DNA of 63,409 nucleotides, taken from assembly GCA_963834365.1 (NCBI GenBank), contig CAWIBS010000014.1:1-63409 (forward strand), in the 5' to 3' direction. Position numbers and translations under genes: made by a program. Shown here piece after piece: positions 48,980-57,404 of the stretch. Below the pieces are notes generated by a model, which had not been told where the DNA came from, did not search any database, and saw nothing but the letters and a program-made list of their open reading frames with translations. This stretch comes from CAWJAP01 sp963834365. Its GTDB lineage: Bacteria > Acidobacteriota > Vicinamibacteria > Vicinamibacterales > Vicinamibacteraceae. Numbering within the stretch: the stretch's first letter is position 1; each line of letters starts with the position of its first letter.

Positions 48980-50458
48980 ATGCCCGCAAGAGCCTGGACA
49001 GTGACGCTGCCGCTCGATCGCAACGCCTCGCTGCCACCCTTCCTGCAGATTGCCCGGGCGCTGGCGGCGGAGATCGAGCGCGGCCGGTTCCGCCCGGGCG
49101 ATCGGTTGCCGGGCAGCCGCAGCCTTGCGGCGTCGGTCGACGTGCACCGCAACACCGTCATCGCGGCGCTCGAGGAGCTGCTGGCCGAAGGGTGGATCGA
49201 GACATCGCCCGGCCGCGGCACCTTTGTCGCCACGGACTTGCCTTCTGCCGCAAGACCCGCGCGACGCGCGTCGCAACGTCCGCAGGCGTCGATGCGGCTG
49301 CCCTTTGCGCTGCCCGAGACGACGGCCGACTATCGACAGCCGCCGCTGCCGCGCGGGACGTTGAACCTGAGCAACGGCGCGCCGGACGTTCGCCTCGTTC
49401 CCGCGCGCCTCATCGGGCGGGCGTACCGGCGGGCGCTGGCGTTGCGCGCGCCCGAACTGCTCGCCTACGGCGATGCCGCCGGGCATCCCGCCCTGCGAGC
49501 AGCGCTGGCGTCCATGCTGTCCGCGACCCGCGGGCTGTCGGCGCGCGCAGATGACGTGGTGGTCACTCGCGGCAGCCAGATGGCGCTCACGTTGATCGCC
49601 CGGGCGTTGCTGCGCCCGGGAGATACCATCGCCGTCGAACAACCGGGATACCGCCCCGCCTGGGAGGCGTTTCGCGCTGCAGGAGCAACGGTGGTGCCGG
49701 TCCGCGTCGATCACGACGGCGTCGACGTTGATGCGATCGGCCGCATCGCCCGGGCGACGACACTTCGCGCCGTGTACGTGACGCCGCATCACCAGTACCC
49801 GACGACCGTCACGTTGAAGGCGCCACGCCGGTTGTCGTTGCTTGCGCTGGCGCGCACCAGGCGCTTCGCGATTATCGAAGACGACTACGACCACGAGTTC
49901 CACTACGACGGACGCCCGGTGCTGCCGCTCGCCTCGAGCGATCACGGCGGAGCGGTCGTCTACATCGGCACGCTGTCGAAAATCCTCGCGCCTGGACTGC
50001 GCATCGGCTACGTGGTGGCGCCACGGCCCGTGCTGAACAGCATCGGCGCGATCCGGTCGCTCCTCGACATCCAGGGTGATCTGGCAACTGAAGCGGCCGT
50101 TGCCGAACTGATCCAGGACGGCGAGATCCAGCGGCACGTCGCCCGCGTGCGGCGCGTCTACCAGCACCGCCGCGAGATCCTGTCGTCCGCGCTGCGCCAC
50201 GCCTTCAACGACGATGTCGAGTTCACCGCGTCGCCTGGCGGCATGGCGCTCTGGGTGAGATTCCGGATGGACGTCGATTGGGAGCGCTGGGTGAGCCGGG
50301 GACTCGAACGCGGCGTCTTCTGGTACACGGGCCGGCGATACGCCTTCGACGGCCGATCGACGCCGTTCGCACGCTTCAGCTTTGCCTGGCTCAATGAGCG
50401 CGAGCTGCCGGAAGCCGTCGCACGCATGGCCGCCGCCGTTCCCGCGCGTGCCCGCTAG
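48980..50458 (+). CDS. MocR-family regulator (GntR domain fused to PLP aminotransferase-like domain)
   Basis: A 492-residue protein. The N-terminal GntR winged helix is PGDRLPGSRSLAASVDVHRN (about residues 35-54). The PLP domain contains the Schiff-base Lys in GTLSKILAPGLRIGY, with FAIIEDDYDHEFHYDG and YVTPHHQYPTT as aminotransferase motifs. MocR proteins typically control vitamin B6 or amino-acid genes by sensing PLP adducts. ATG 48980. The downstream ORFs on this strand are separate. Confidence 0.93.
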   Translation: MPARAWTVTLPLDRNASLPPFLQIARALAAEIERGRFRPGDRLPGSRSLAASVDVHRNTVIAALEELLAEGWIETSPGRGTFVATDLPSAARPARRASQRPQASMRLPFALPETTADYRQPPLPRGTLNLSNGAPDVRLVPARLIGRAYRRALALRAPELLAYGDAAGHPALRAALASMLSATRGLSARADDVVVTRGSQMALTLIARALLRPGDTIAVEQPGYRPAWEAFRAAGATVVPVRVDHDGVDVDAIGRIARATTLRAVYVTPHHQYPTTVTLKAPRRLSLLALARTRRFAIIEDDYDHEFHYDGRPVLPLASSDHGGAVVYIGTLSKILAPGLRIGYVVAPRPVLNSIGAIRSLLDIQGDLATEAAVAELIQDGEIQRHVARVRRVYQHRREILSSALRHAFNDDVEFTASPGGMALWVRFRMDVDWERWVSRGLERGVFWYTGRRYAFDGRSTPFARFSFAWLNERELPEAVARMAAAVPARAR

Positions 50459-50526
50459 CCTGCTGGTCCAATCAATTTCGACAAACCGGCTCTTGCCGGT
50501 AGACCGCTTCAGGCGGACGCTGCGCT

Positions 50527-51226
50527 ATGCGCGTCCTCACTGCTCTTCTCAGTTCGACGTTGATACTCGGCGCGGCGCACCGCACTTCATGCACAGGAGC
50601 CTGGACGTTTCGCGCGCATCGCGCTGCTGCGGCCTCATGACGGCAAGACGGTCGACTTCGAATCGGGATATATCCGTCATCTCGATTGGCATCGACAGGC
50701 GGGTGACACGTGGACGTGGTACGGATGGACCATCACGTACGGCGACCGCCAGCGATGGTTCGTCTACGCGACCTTCGGTCATCGTATCGAGGACTTCGAC
50801 AGCTCCGTCTCGCCGGCCGACGACGAGCGCGACAATGTGCTCAACGTCGTGCCGCACGCCGAATTCGCCGGGAATGGGTTGTTCGAGTTCCTGCCTGCCC
50901 TGTCTCGGGGAACGGGCGTGCCGACACCCGCTACTCGCGTCGAGTTGACCACCTACGAAGTGGCCGCCGGCACACAGGCGTCGTTCGAATCGGCGCTGGC
51001 CGGCGCGCAATCGACGTTGACGGAAGAAACCTTGTGGTACCGTCTTGTCGCCGGCGGTACGGACACGCGCTACGTGCGCCTGCGCCCACGCTCATCGATC
51101 GCATCCATCGTCGCGTCGCGGATCGATCCGGCCTGGCCGAAATCGCTGACGACGATGATCATGGCGGCGAGGGTGGAGATTCTGACGCTGCGGCCCACGA
51201 TGAGTCTCGGCCTGGCGCGCAAATGA
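50527..51226 (+). CDS. Hypothetical secreted protein (one frameshift)
   Basis: Signal-like N-terminus (MRVLTALLSSTLILGAAH) from ATG 50527; an indel near 50,580 moves to another frame that reads LLRPHDGKTVDFESGYIRHL and continues to a stop at 51226 (about 230 residues in all). The later part has WTWYGWTITYGDRQRWFVYA and an Arg-rich region near its end. No domain recognised. It is followed after 6 bp by dinB-like gene, so co-transcription is likely. Confidence 0.6.
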
Positions 51227-51232
51227 GGCGAA

Positions 51233-51688
51233 ATGGACGTCACCACACTTCTCGAGGATCTGAAGGCCACTCGTGACGAAACCCTGGCCTGCTACGATCT
51301 GAGCGACGCCGAGTTGTCGCGCACCTATGGCCCCGGCAAGTGGCCGGTTCGCTACATCCTCCATCACCTGTCCGATTCGGAAACGGTTTTCTACGATCGG
51401 ATCTGCCGGGTGCTCAGCGAGCCGAGGCAGGTGCTATGGGTCTACGACGAAAATGCATGGGCGAACGGGATCGACTACGCGAAGAAACCTCTCGCCCTGG
51501 CGCGTCCGGTGTATGACTCGCTACGCACTGCGAATGCGTACTTTGTCGAGACCGGGTACGAATCGGAAGGACACCGGGAGTTCGTCCACAGCGTGACGGG
51601 AGTCCGGACGCTCAAAGACGAGATGCACAAGATCGCGGCGCACAACGCGCACCATCTGGCGCAGATCAGGACGGCCCTCGGTCGCTAA
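51233..51688 (+). CDS. DinB-like four-helix protein
   Basis: A 151-residue DinB/YfiT-type protein, presumed metal-dependent. The three His expected for metal binding are spread across HHLSDSETVFYDR (residue 44 region), and HNAHHLAQI near the C-terminus. Such proteins are often thiol transferases using mycothiol or bacillithiol, but the substrate is not known. ATG 51233 lies 6 bp after the previous stop. Confidence 0.85.
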   Translation: MDVTTLLEDLKATRDETLACYDLSDAELSRTYGPGKWPVRYILHHLSDSETVFYDRICRVLSEPRQVLWVYDENAWANGIDYAKKPLALARPVYDSLRTANAYFVETGYESEGHREFVHSVTGVRTLKDEMHKIAAHNAHHLAQIRTALGR

Positions 51689-51721
51689 GACGTGCGCGCC
51701 GTTCTCGGCTGTCTCCAGCTC

Positions 51722-52696
51722 TCAGTACACATCCAGATCTCGCCCCACCACAACATGTCCTGAATACTTCGACCTGATTTCGCTCAGGAGCACTTCTGGT
51801 CTCGACCGCTGATTATCAACTGCAGGCCGCCACGCAATCGACGCATGGGAAAGAACGAGCAAGCGCGGTCTGGCTTTCGTGGCCAGCTCGGCAAGTTGAG
51901 TTGTGGTTGTATGAAACTTCGCGGCGTAGTCGAGAAAATCCGGTCGTCGCGACAGCCAGTCGTGGGTCAACACCTCGTGGATCAAGACGTCGCAACCATT
52001 GCAGGCGTCGATCGTCGCCTGCGTCGGGTTCGTATCGCCTGAGATGACGATGCTTCGATCCGCTGTCTCGAACCGGTATCCGTAGCTATCCATGGCATGC
52101 TTGGTCGGAAAAGCAGTAACGGTGACGTTCGCATCTTTGTAAACCACACCGGGTTTGATTTCGTGCGCGTTGACTTTGTGCCCCTCAGGAAATGAGCCCA
52201 CTGCATACAACTTCTCTTCATAGTGCTTCGAGCGCGTTTCAAAGTCCGCGCGGTAAGCTTCGAGGACATGGGTAGTCATGTGCTTGATTCCTGGCGGGCC
52301 ATAGACCTCCAACGGCACTCGCCGTCCGAGCACCCAGGGAGTCAGAATCAGATCCGGATACCCAACGACGTGATCCGAGTGCAAGTGAGTCACGAATACA
52401 ACGCGCAGGTTTGTCGGTTCCAGGGCGTTTATGCCGCGATCGGCAACAGCTGATTTCGCCCTTCTTACAACCCCTGCCCCCATGTCGACAAGATATGGCG
52501 TGCCGTTGACGACGATGGCGGCGGCGGGTCCGGAGCGATCGGGATCCGCTGGAGGGGTTCCTGTTCCTAACAGAACGACTTGAGTACCGCTCGCGGCGGG
52601 TGGAACCTGAGGTTGTTGAACAGTAAGAGAGGGCTTGAAAGTCAGGAAGCCCATGATGAACGTCACAAGGGCTATCGACGTGCGAGGAATGGACAT
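51722..52696 (-). CDS. Metallo-beta-lactamase-fold hydrolase, secreted
   Basis: A 324-residue protein with a signal sequence (ALVTFIMGFLTF). The zinc-binding motif is THLHSDH (near residue 100). Further ligand motifs follow: GDTNPTQATIDACNG and HAS near the C-terminus (LVLSHASIAW). The fold resembles tRNase Z and arylsulfatase-like phosphodiesterases. ATG 52696 with GGGAGA upstream is chosen over the longer reading from 52738. The substrate is unknown. Confidence 0.88.
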   Translation of the reverse strand: MSIPRTSIALVTFIMGFLTFKPSLTVQQPQVPPAASGTQVVLLGTGTPPADPDRSGPAAAIVVNGTPYLVDMGAGVVRRAKSAVADRGINALEPTNLRVVFVTHLHSDHVVGYPDLILTPWVLGRRVPLEVYGPPGIKHMTTHVLEAYRADFETRSKHYEEKLYAVGSFPEGHKVNAHEIKPGVVYKDANVTVTAFPTKHAMDSYGYRFETADRSIVISGDTNPTQATIDACNGCDVLIHEVLTHDWLSRRPDFLDYAAKFHTTTTQLAELATKARPRLLVLSHASIAWRPAVDNQRSRPEVLLSEIRSKYSGHVVVGRDLDVY

Positions 52697-52776
52697 CTGA
52701 TTCTCCCGGAGTGGTTCGCGAGGCTCAGGTGAACCCAAGCCTCGCGATCTATCGGTGGTTCAGGACGCCGAGGCCT

Positions 52777-54060
52777 TCAGTCGGACCACCGAGCGCGCGG
52801 CCGCATGAAGTTGGCGAACACGAACTCCGCGGCCGACCGGCCGACCTGCTGACCGGCCTGCTGATCGAACCGGTAGTGAATGCCGCCGTAAATGCGGGCC
52901 AGGGCTTCTTCTTCGGCGGCCTGCCAGAAACCGTCGAAGTGCCGCGTGACGTCGGGCAGCCCGCCGGTAAGAGTCCAGGTCACCGCCACAGGCACATCGT
53001 TCGTACCGCTCACGAGCTGGAGGGCGCGCGCCGCGCTGGCTCCGATCGTCGCCAGATTGCCGGCATACGAGGGATACGGCGGCGTGATGATCAAGGGCAG
53101 CCAGGTCGAATCGGGATCAGTATCGGGATTGAGATCCGTGTCGGCCGCGCGGATCGCGGTCACGGGGCGCCACACGCCGTACACGAACTTGCTCGATTGC
53201 GTTGTCTGGAGGGCATCGTGGATCGAGACGTTCACGAGCACGAACACACGGGCGGTTTCGACGAGCGACAGCCTGCGCGCGAGGACGACATCGCGAGCCA
53301 CGTTGTTCCACACCGAGAAGAAACCCGTGGTCGTCCCGACGGCTGACCAAAGCCGCGCAATGGTCGTCTGCTCCTCGGTCCGCTCGGCGCTGTCGGACTT
53401 CCCGAGGAGCTTCACCTCGTTGAGATCTGCGGCGTATCGTGCGCTCGTGAGCGACGGCGGGGGCGATGGCAGGAGGTGTGTCGCCGAGAGCAGCGCCATC
53501 GGCGCGGCATTCTGGAGATGGGTGAACGCGGCTGCGGCGTTAGCCGGCGGCGTCGGCTGCCAGCGCCCGGGAAGAGGCGGCTCGGAGTATGGCGGAAAAG
53601 CCGGAACGACCCAGCCGTCATTTTGCCGCCACTCCAGGATCTCCTTGGCGACGTGGGCGCCAATCTCGGCGCCGCGGCGGACGAAGCCGGAAGGATGGTC
53701 ACCAAGATCCGCTGCCAGGGCCTCGTCATAGGCCGGCGTCGCGGACGGATTGAGAGCTACGAGCACATCGTGGGCAGCCTGCGCGGCCGCGGCCTTGGTC
53801 GATCCCCCCAACCCTGGCCGCAATCGGACCCGATACGGTTCGAAATCGCGCTCGATGGCGTTGATCGCATCGAACATCGCAATGTGCGTCATCGAGTAGA
53901 AACGGGGTGTCCCGGGATTGCCCGGTTGAGGTAGCGAGTTCTGAAGAAGCTGGTTCCATTTCAGCACGACGTCTGCGGACGAATGCGTCGCTTCAATGTC
54001 GTGTCCCGCGGCCGTCAGGGCGACTACCAGCGCCGCACCAACAACAATCGTCTTGCGCAT
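52777..54060 (-). CDS. Vanadium-dependent haloperoxidase/PAP2-superfamily protein
   Basis: A 427-residue secreted protein. Signal peptide residues 1-20. PAP2-like motif 1 is KFVYGVWRPVTAIR (about residue 295), motif 3 is GGIHYRFDQQAGQQVGR (about residue 400). In motif 2, where haloperoxidases carry SGH, this protein has YPSYAGNLATIG, with Asn at the His position. The central acid-base His is therefore not visible, so catalytic activity of the classic type is doubtful. ATG 54060 with AGGAG upstream. Function unproven. Confidence 0.78.
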   Translation of the reverse strand: MRKTIVVGAALVVALTAAGHDIEATHSSADVVLKWNQLLQNSLPQPGNPGTPRFYSMTHIAMFDAINAIERDFEPYRVRLRPGLGGSTKAAAAQAAHDVLVALNPSATPAYDEALAADLGDHPSGFVRRGAEIGAHVAKEILEWRQNDGWVVPAFPPYSEPPLPGRWQPTPPANAAAAFTHLQNAAPMALLSATHLLPSPPPSLTSARYAADLNEVKLLGKSDSAERTEEQTTIARLWSAVGTTTGFFSVWNNVARDVVLARRLSLVETARVFVLVNVSIHDALQTTQSSKFVYGVWRPVTAIRAADTDLNPDTDPDSTWLPLIITPPYPSYAGNLATIGASAARALQLVSGTNDVPVAVTWTLTGGLPDVTRHFDGFWQAAEEEALARIYGGIHYRFDQQAGQQVGRSAAEFVFANFMRPRARWSD

Positions 54061-54264
54061 CTGCGTTACTCCTTGGAGAAAAGTTGCCATCCAGGCTCCG
54101 AGGCTCTGGTGCTTCACCGAATCAAGGCGCCTGAACATACGCGGTTCGCCAAGGTATGGAAGTGAAACCAACATGAACCCGTAATTCGCAGATGAAGCAA
54201 GGTTTACGGACCGTTCTGACCGTGGCGTGGTGTTAGAATCTGCGTTTCCTATGGGCCCCTGCTG

Positions 54265-56181
54265 ATGTCCGCGGCCGATGCCGGTCGTCTAGTGCGCTTT
54301 GGAGCGTTCGAGCTCGATCTCGATGAGGGCGTCCTGTGCCGCTACGGCCGCCGTGTGCCCCTTCAAGAGCAACCAGCCCGCATTCTCACCCTCCTGGTGA
54401 GCAGGCCGGACGAGGTCGTCACGCGCGAGGAGCTGCGGCAGCTCGTGTGGACGGACGACACCTTCGTCGAATTCGACGCGAGCCTGAACGCCGCCATCAC
54501 CAAGATTCGTCGCGCCCTCAGGGATTCCGCGAGCGCTCCCCGCTTCATCGAGACCGTTCCGAAGCGTGGCTACCGCTTTCTCGCCGACGTGCAGGGGCTC
54601 CAGCCCGGGTCGGAATCAATGGCGGTCGCCACACGAGCAGTCGTCGATGCTCCTTCAGCGCCGTCGGATATCGAACCTCGACAGGCGCGGCCAGGCGTCC
54701 GTCGATCACAGAAGACCGCGTTACTGGCGATTGTGGCCGCGACGCTTCTCTCCGCCTGGCTGCTCTCTCCCGGACTCGCGCGGCCATCTCGCGCGCCGCT
54801 CGTGCGGTCGCTCACCGTGCAGCCCTTCGAGATGCAAGCCGAGGAGATGCATCCGAATCTGGGAAGCGAGCTGGCGGCGGCGATCGGCAGGCGACTCGGT
54901 CGCCTGCAGACACTGACCGTCAAACCGTGGCCCCCTGGCGCCACCACCGATCCGCGCGGACTCAGTCGCGAGCTCGGGGTGGACGCACGACTGAGCGGGG
55001 TCGCCACGCGGAGAGGGCAGCAGCTTGCGATCGCGCTGCGTATCGTGTCCACCGACGGCGAGCGCGCGCTCTGGGAAGATGTCGTCGCTGTGCCCGTCGG
55101 CGATCTGATGTGGCTGGAATCGCAGATCGCCCAGCGCGTGGGCGCGGCGCTCGGCGTTCCGATGAGCGGGAAAGAGCGCGCGGCGCTCGCTCGGCACATG
55201 ACGGAGAGCCTCGACGCGTATCAGTGGTTCCTGCGGGGACGGTTGCACTTCGAACGGCGGACGAGCCACGACCTGCGTGAAGCAATCGCGGCGTTCGAGC
55301 GTGCCACGGCCAGCGACTCCAGCTATGCGCTCGCCTACGCCTGGGTCGCGAACGCCTACTCGCCCATCAGCTACCTCGGCTTTGCGCCGCCGTGGGAGAC
55401 GGGCCCGGCCCAACGCGCGGCTGCCGAAAAGGCCCTCTTGCTCGACGCGGGTCTGGCCGAGGCGCATCTCGGTCTCGCGTTGGCCCTGGCGTTTCACGAG
55501 CGGCGCTGGGGCGACGCCGAGGCGGCGTTTCGCCGCGCGCTCGAGCTCGATCCCAATTACGCTACCGGTCACCACTGGTATGCGTTCTTCCTCCAGACCC
55601 TCGGGCGATTCGACGAGGCGCTGGACGAGCGACGACGTGCGCTCGAGATCGATCCGTTGACGCCGATGCTGGGCGTGGGGCTCGCCGGGCTGTACCTCGC
55701 CATGCGCCAGCCCGATCAAGCGGCCGACGCCGTCGAGCGCACGCTCCGGCGTTATCCGCGCTTCTGGTATGCGCGCCTGAATCGAGGCCAGGCGCTCGAG
55801 CAGCTTGGCCGTCACCAGGAGGCGCTCCAAGACTTCATCGACGCTGAACGTACGGCGCCAGATACCTTCATGGTGGTGGCCTCCGTGGTGGGCGCCCTCG
55901 CAGCAACCGGCGACGCTCGCGAAGCGCGAAAACGCGTGGTGGAAGCGGAACGGCTGGCGCGCTCCACGTTCGTTCCGGCGTTCGACCTGGGTGTGATGCG
56001 CATCGCCCTCGGCGATATCGACCTCGCGTTCGACTGGCTTCGGCAAAGCTGCGATACGAAGGAGCCGCGGCTCACGTCGATAGGCTTCCACCCCGGGGTC
56101 GACCCGATCCGTCAGGACCCGCGCTTCGCCGAGCTCCTGGCGTGCGTCGGGTTGCCGGTCAACGCGGCGAGCTCCCGTTGA
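54265..56181 (+). CDS. Winged-helix DNA-binding domain plus TPR protein (CadC-like)
   Basis: A 638-residue protein. An OmpR/CadC-type winged helix (residues about 5-110: FGAFELDLDEGVLCRYG, PKRGYRFLADV) is followed by a membrane helix (LLAIVAATLLSAWLLSPGLA, near residue 160), a periplasmic domain and TPR-like repeats (AFRRALELDPNYATGHHW, DEALDERRRALEIDPLTP). Membrane-bound one-component transcription regulators of this form are common in Acidobacteriota. It is separated from the divergent haloperoxidase gene by about 200 bp. Confidence 0.9.
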   Translation: MSAADAGRLVRFGAFELDLDEGVLCRYGRRVPLQEQPARILTLLVSRPDEVVTREELRQLVWTDDTFVEFDASLNAAITKIRRALRDSASAPRFIETVPKRGYRFLADVQGLQPGSESMAVATRAVVDAPSAPSDIEPRQARPGVRRSQKTALLAIVAATLLSAWLLSPGLARPSRAPLVRSLTVQPFEMQAEEMHPNLGSELAAAIGRRLGRLQTLTVKPWPPGATTDPRGLSRELGVDARLSGVATRRGQQLAIALRIVSTDGERALWEDVVAVPVGDLMWLESQIAQRVGAALGVPMSGKERAALARHMTESLDAYQWFLRGRLHFERRTSHDLREAIAAFERATASDSSYALAYAWVANAYSPISYLGFAPPWETGPAQRAAAEKALLLDAGLAEAHLGLALALAFHERRWGDAEAAFRRALELDPNYATGHHWYAFFLQTLGRFDEALDERRRALEIDPLTPMLGVGLAGLYLAMRQPDQAADAVERTLRRYPRFWYARLNRGQALEQLGRHQEALQDFIDAERTAPDTFMVVASVVGALAATGDAREARKRVVEAERLARSTFVPAFDLGVMRIALGDIDLAFDWLRQSCDTKEPRLTSIGFHPGVDPIRQDPRFAELLACVGLPVNAASSR

Positions 56182-56212
56182 TCCATCGGTGCGTACACGA
56201 ACAGTCGGTACG

Positions 56213-57298
56213 TTACCGTGAAATCAGAGGCCTTTTGACAACCTCGAACCTGTCCAGCGTCTTGCCAGTCGCACCGATCGCTTCAACCCGGATCGCATCC
56301 TGCGTGACCTCGACGATCAGAAAGGAGTGAGTCGTCGCGTCGGCCTTCGCCACAAACGTATTCGCGTGGTCGACGACGTTCGCTTTCAGACGCGCGCTGG
56401 CGCCGGCCGTCACGTACTGCACCTGATGACTCCCCGGCGCGTTCGCGGGCTGCAGGGTGGAGCGGCCGTAGTGATGATCGTGACCGGCAAGGACCAGGTC
56501 CACGCGACCATCTACGAAAATGGGTTCGAGCAGACGCCGCAATCTCAGCACCGACCGTTCGCCGCCGTGGCCACCGGTTCGTGTCGCGGCGGAGTAAATC
56601 GAGTGGTGCAGGAAGACGACCTTCCATCGCGCCTGGGAATTCGCCAGCGCATCCCGGAGCCACACCAGCTGGGCATTTTTTACGGCTGCCTGCTCATTGA
56701 TAAACACGGCATCCTCGCCGAGCTCCGCGTCGAGCATCTCGAGCCGTCGCCGTTCCGACGCCGTCAGCGTCTTCTTGCCCTGCAGCGCGGCGCGCTCGTT
56801 GTCGAGTCGCGCTTTTTCGACGAGCACGAGATCGCGGCCCTCGTCGGACAGCGCCGTCGAATCGAGCCCGAAGAATTCGATGAGACCGTTTCCCTTTGAG
56901 AACGCGTAGAATCGTCGGCCTGTCATGTTCCAGGCCGCATAGTGGATTTGCAGCTCGGTCCCGCGGCGAATGTCGTGGTTGCCGAGTACCGCGTAGAACT
57001 GGACACCCGCAGCCAGGAGATCGGCGAACGGAGCTTCGAAGGTCTTCTGGATGCCCCGCCCAACGCCGTCGCTGTAGATGTTGTCGCCGAGCATCAGCAC
57101 GAAGTCAAACTTCGCGCGCTCGCGAAGGTAAGCCAGCATTTCGCGGGCAACGCCGCGCAGGCCGGACGTGACTTCGCCGGTGTCGCCGATAACGCCAAAA
57201 ACGATCGGCTCCTGTGCCTTTCCGGGCGTGGTGGCCGGCGCCAGCGTCAGGACGAGCGTCGCCAGGCCTGCAGTGCGGAGCAATACTCCCCTGTTCAC
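56213..57298 (-). CDS. Metallophosphoesterase, purple-acid-phosphatase-like, secreted
   Basis: A 361-residue protein. GTG 57298 with AAAGGAG upstream; signal sequence residues 1-30 (LRTAGLATLVLTLAPATTPG). Metal-binding motifs are in order: GDTGE, GDNIYSDG, GNHDI, LHHSIYSA and GHDHHYG. Between them is a helical insert with INEQAAVKN. It could be a phosphatase or phosphodiesterase. It ends the minus-strand envelope run and is 106 bp after the patatin gene. Confidence 0.88.
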   Translation of the reverse strand: MNRGVLLRTAGLATLVLTLAPATTPGKAQEPIVFGVIGDTGEVTSGLRGVAREMLAYLRERAKFDFVLMLGDNIYSDGVGRGIQKTFEAPFADLLAAGVQFYAVLGNHDIRRGTELQIHYAAWNMTGRRFYAFSKGNGLIEFFGLDSTALSDEGRDLVLVEKARLDNERAALQGKKTLTASERRRLEMLDAELGEDAVFINEQAAVKNAQLVWLRDALANSQARWKVVFLHHSIYSAATRTGGHGGERSVLRLRRLLEPIFVDGRVDLVLAGHDHHYGRSTLQPANAPGSHQVQYVTAGASARLKANVVDHANTFVAKADATTHSFLIVEVTQDAIRVEAIGATGKTLDRFEVVKRPLISR

Positions 57299-57404
57299 GG
57301 TGCTCCTTTCGAGTCGGTTCCTTCCGCGCACGTCGGCCGTGACAATCATCGCGACGACGGTGAGCGTAGACACACGTTCCGCACGCTACGCTACGCGGGT
57401 CGAT

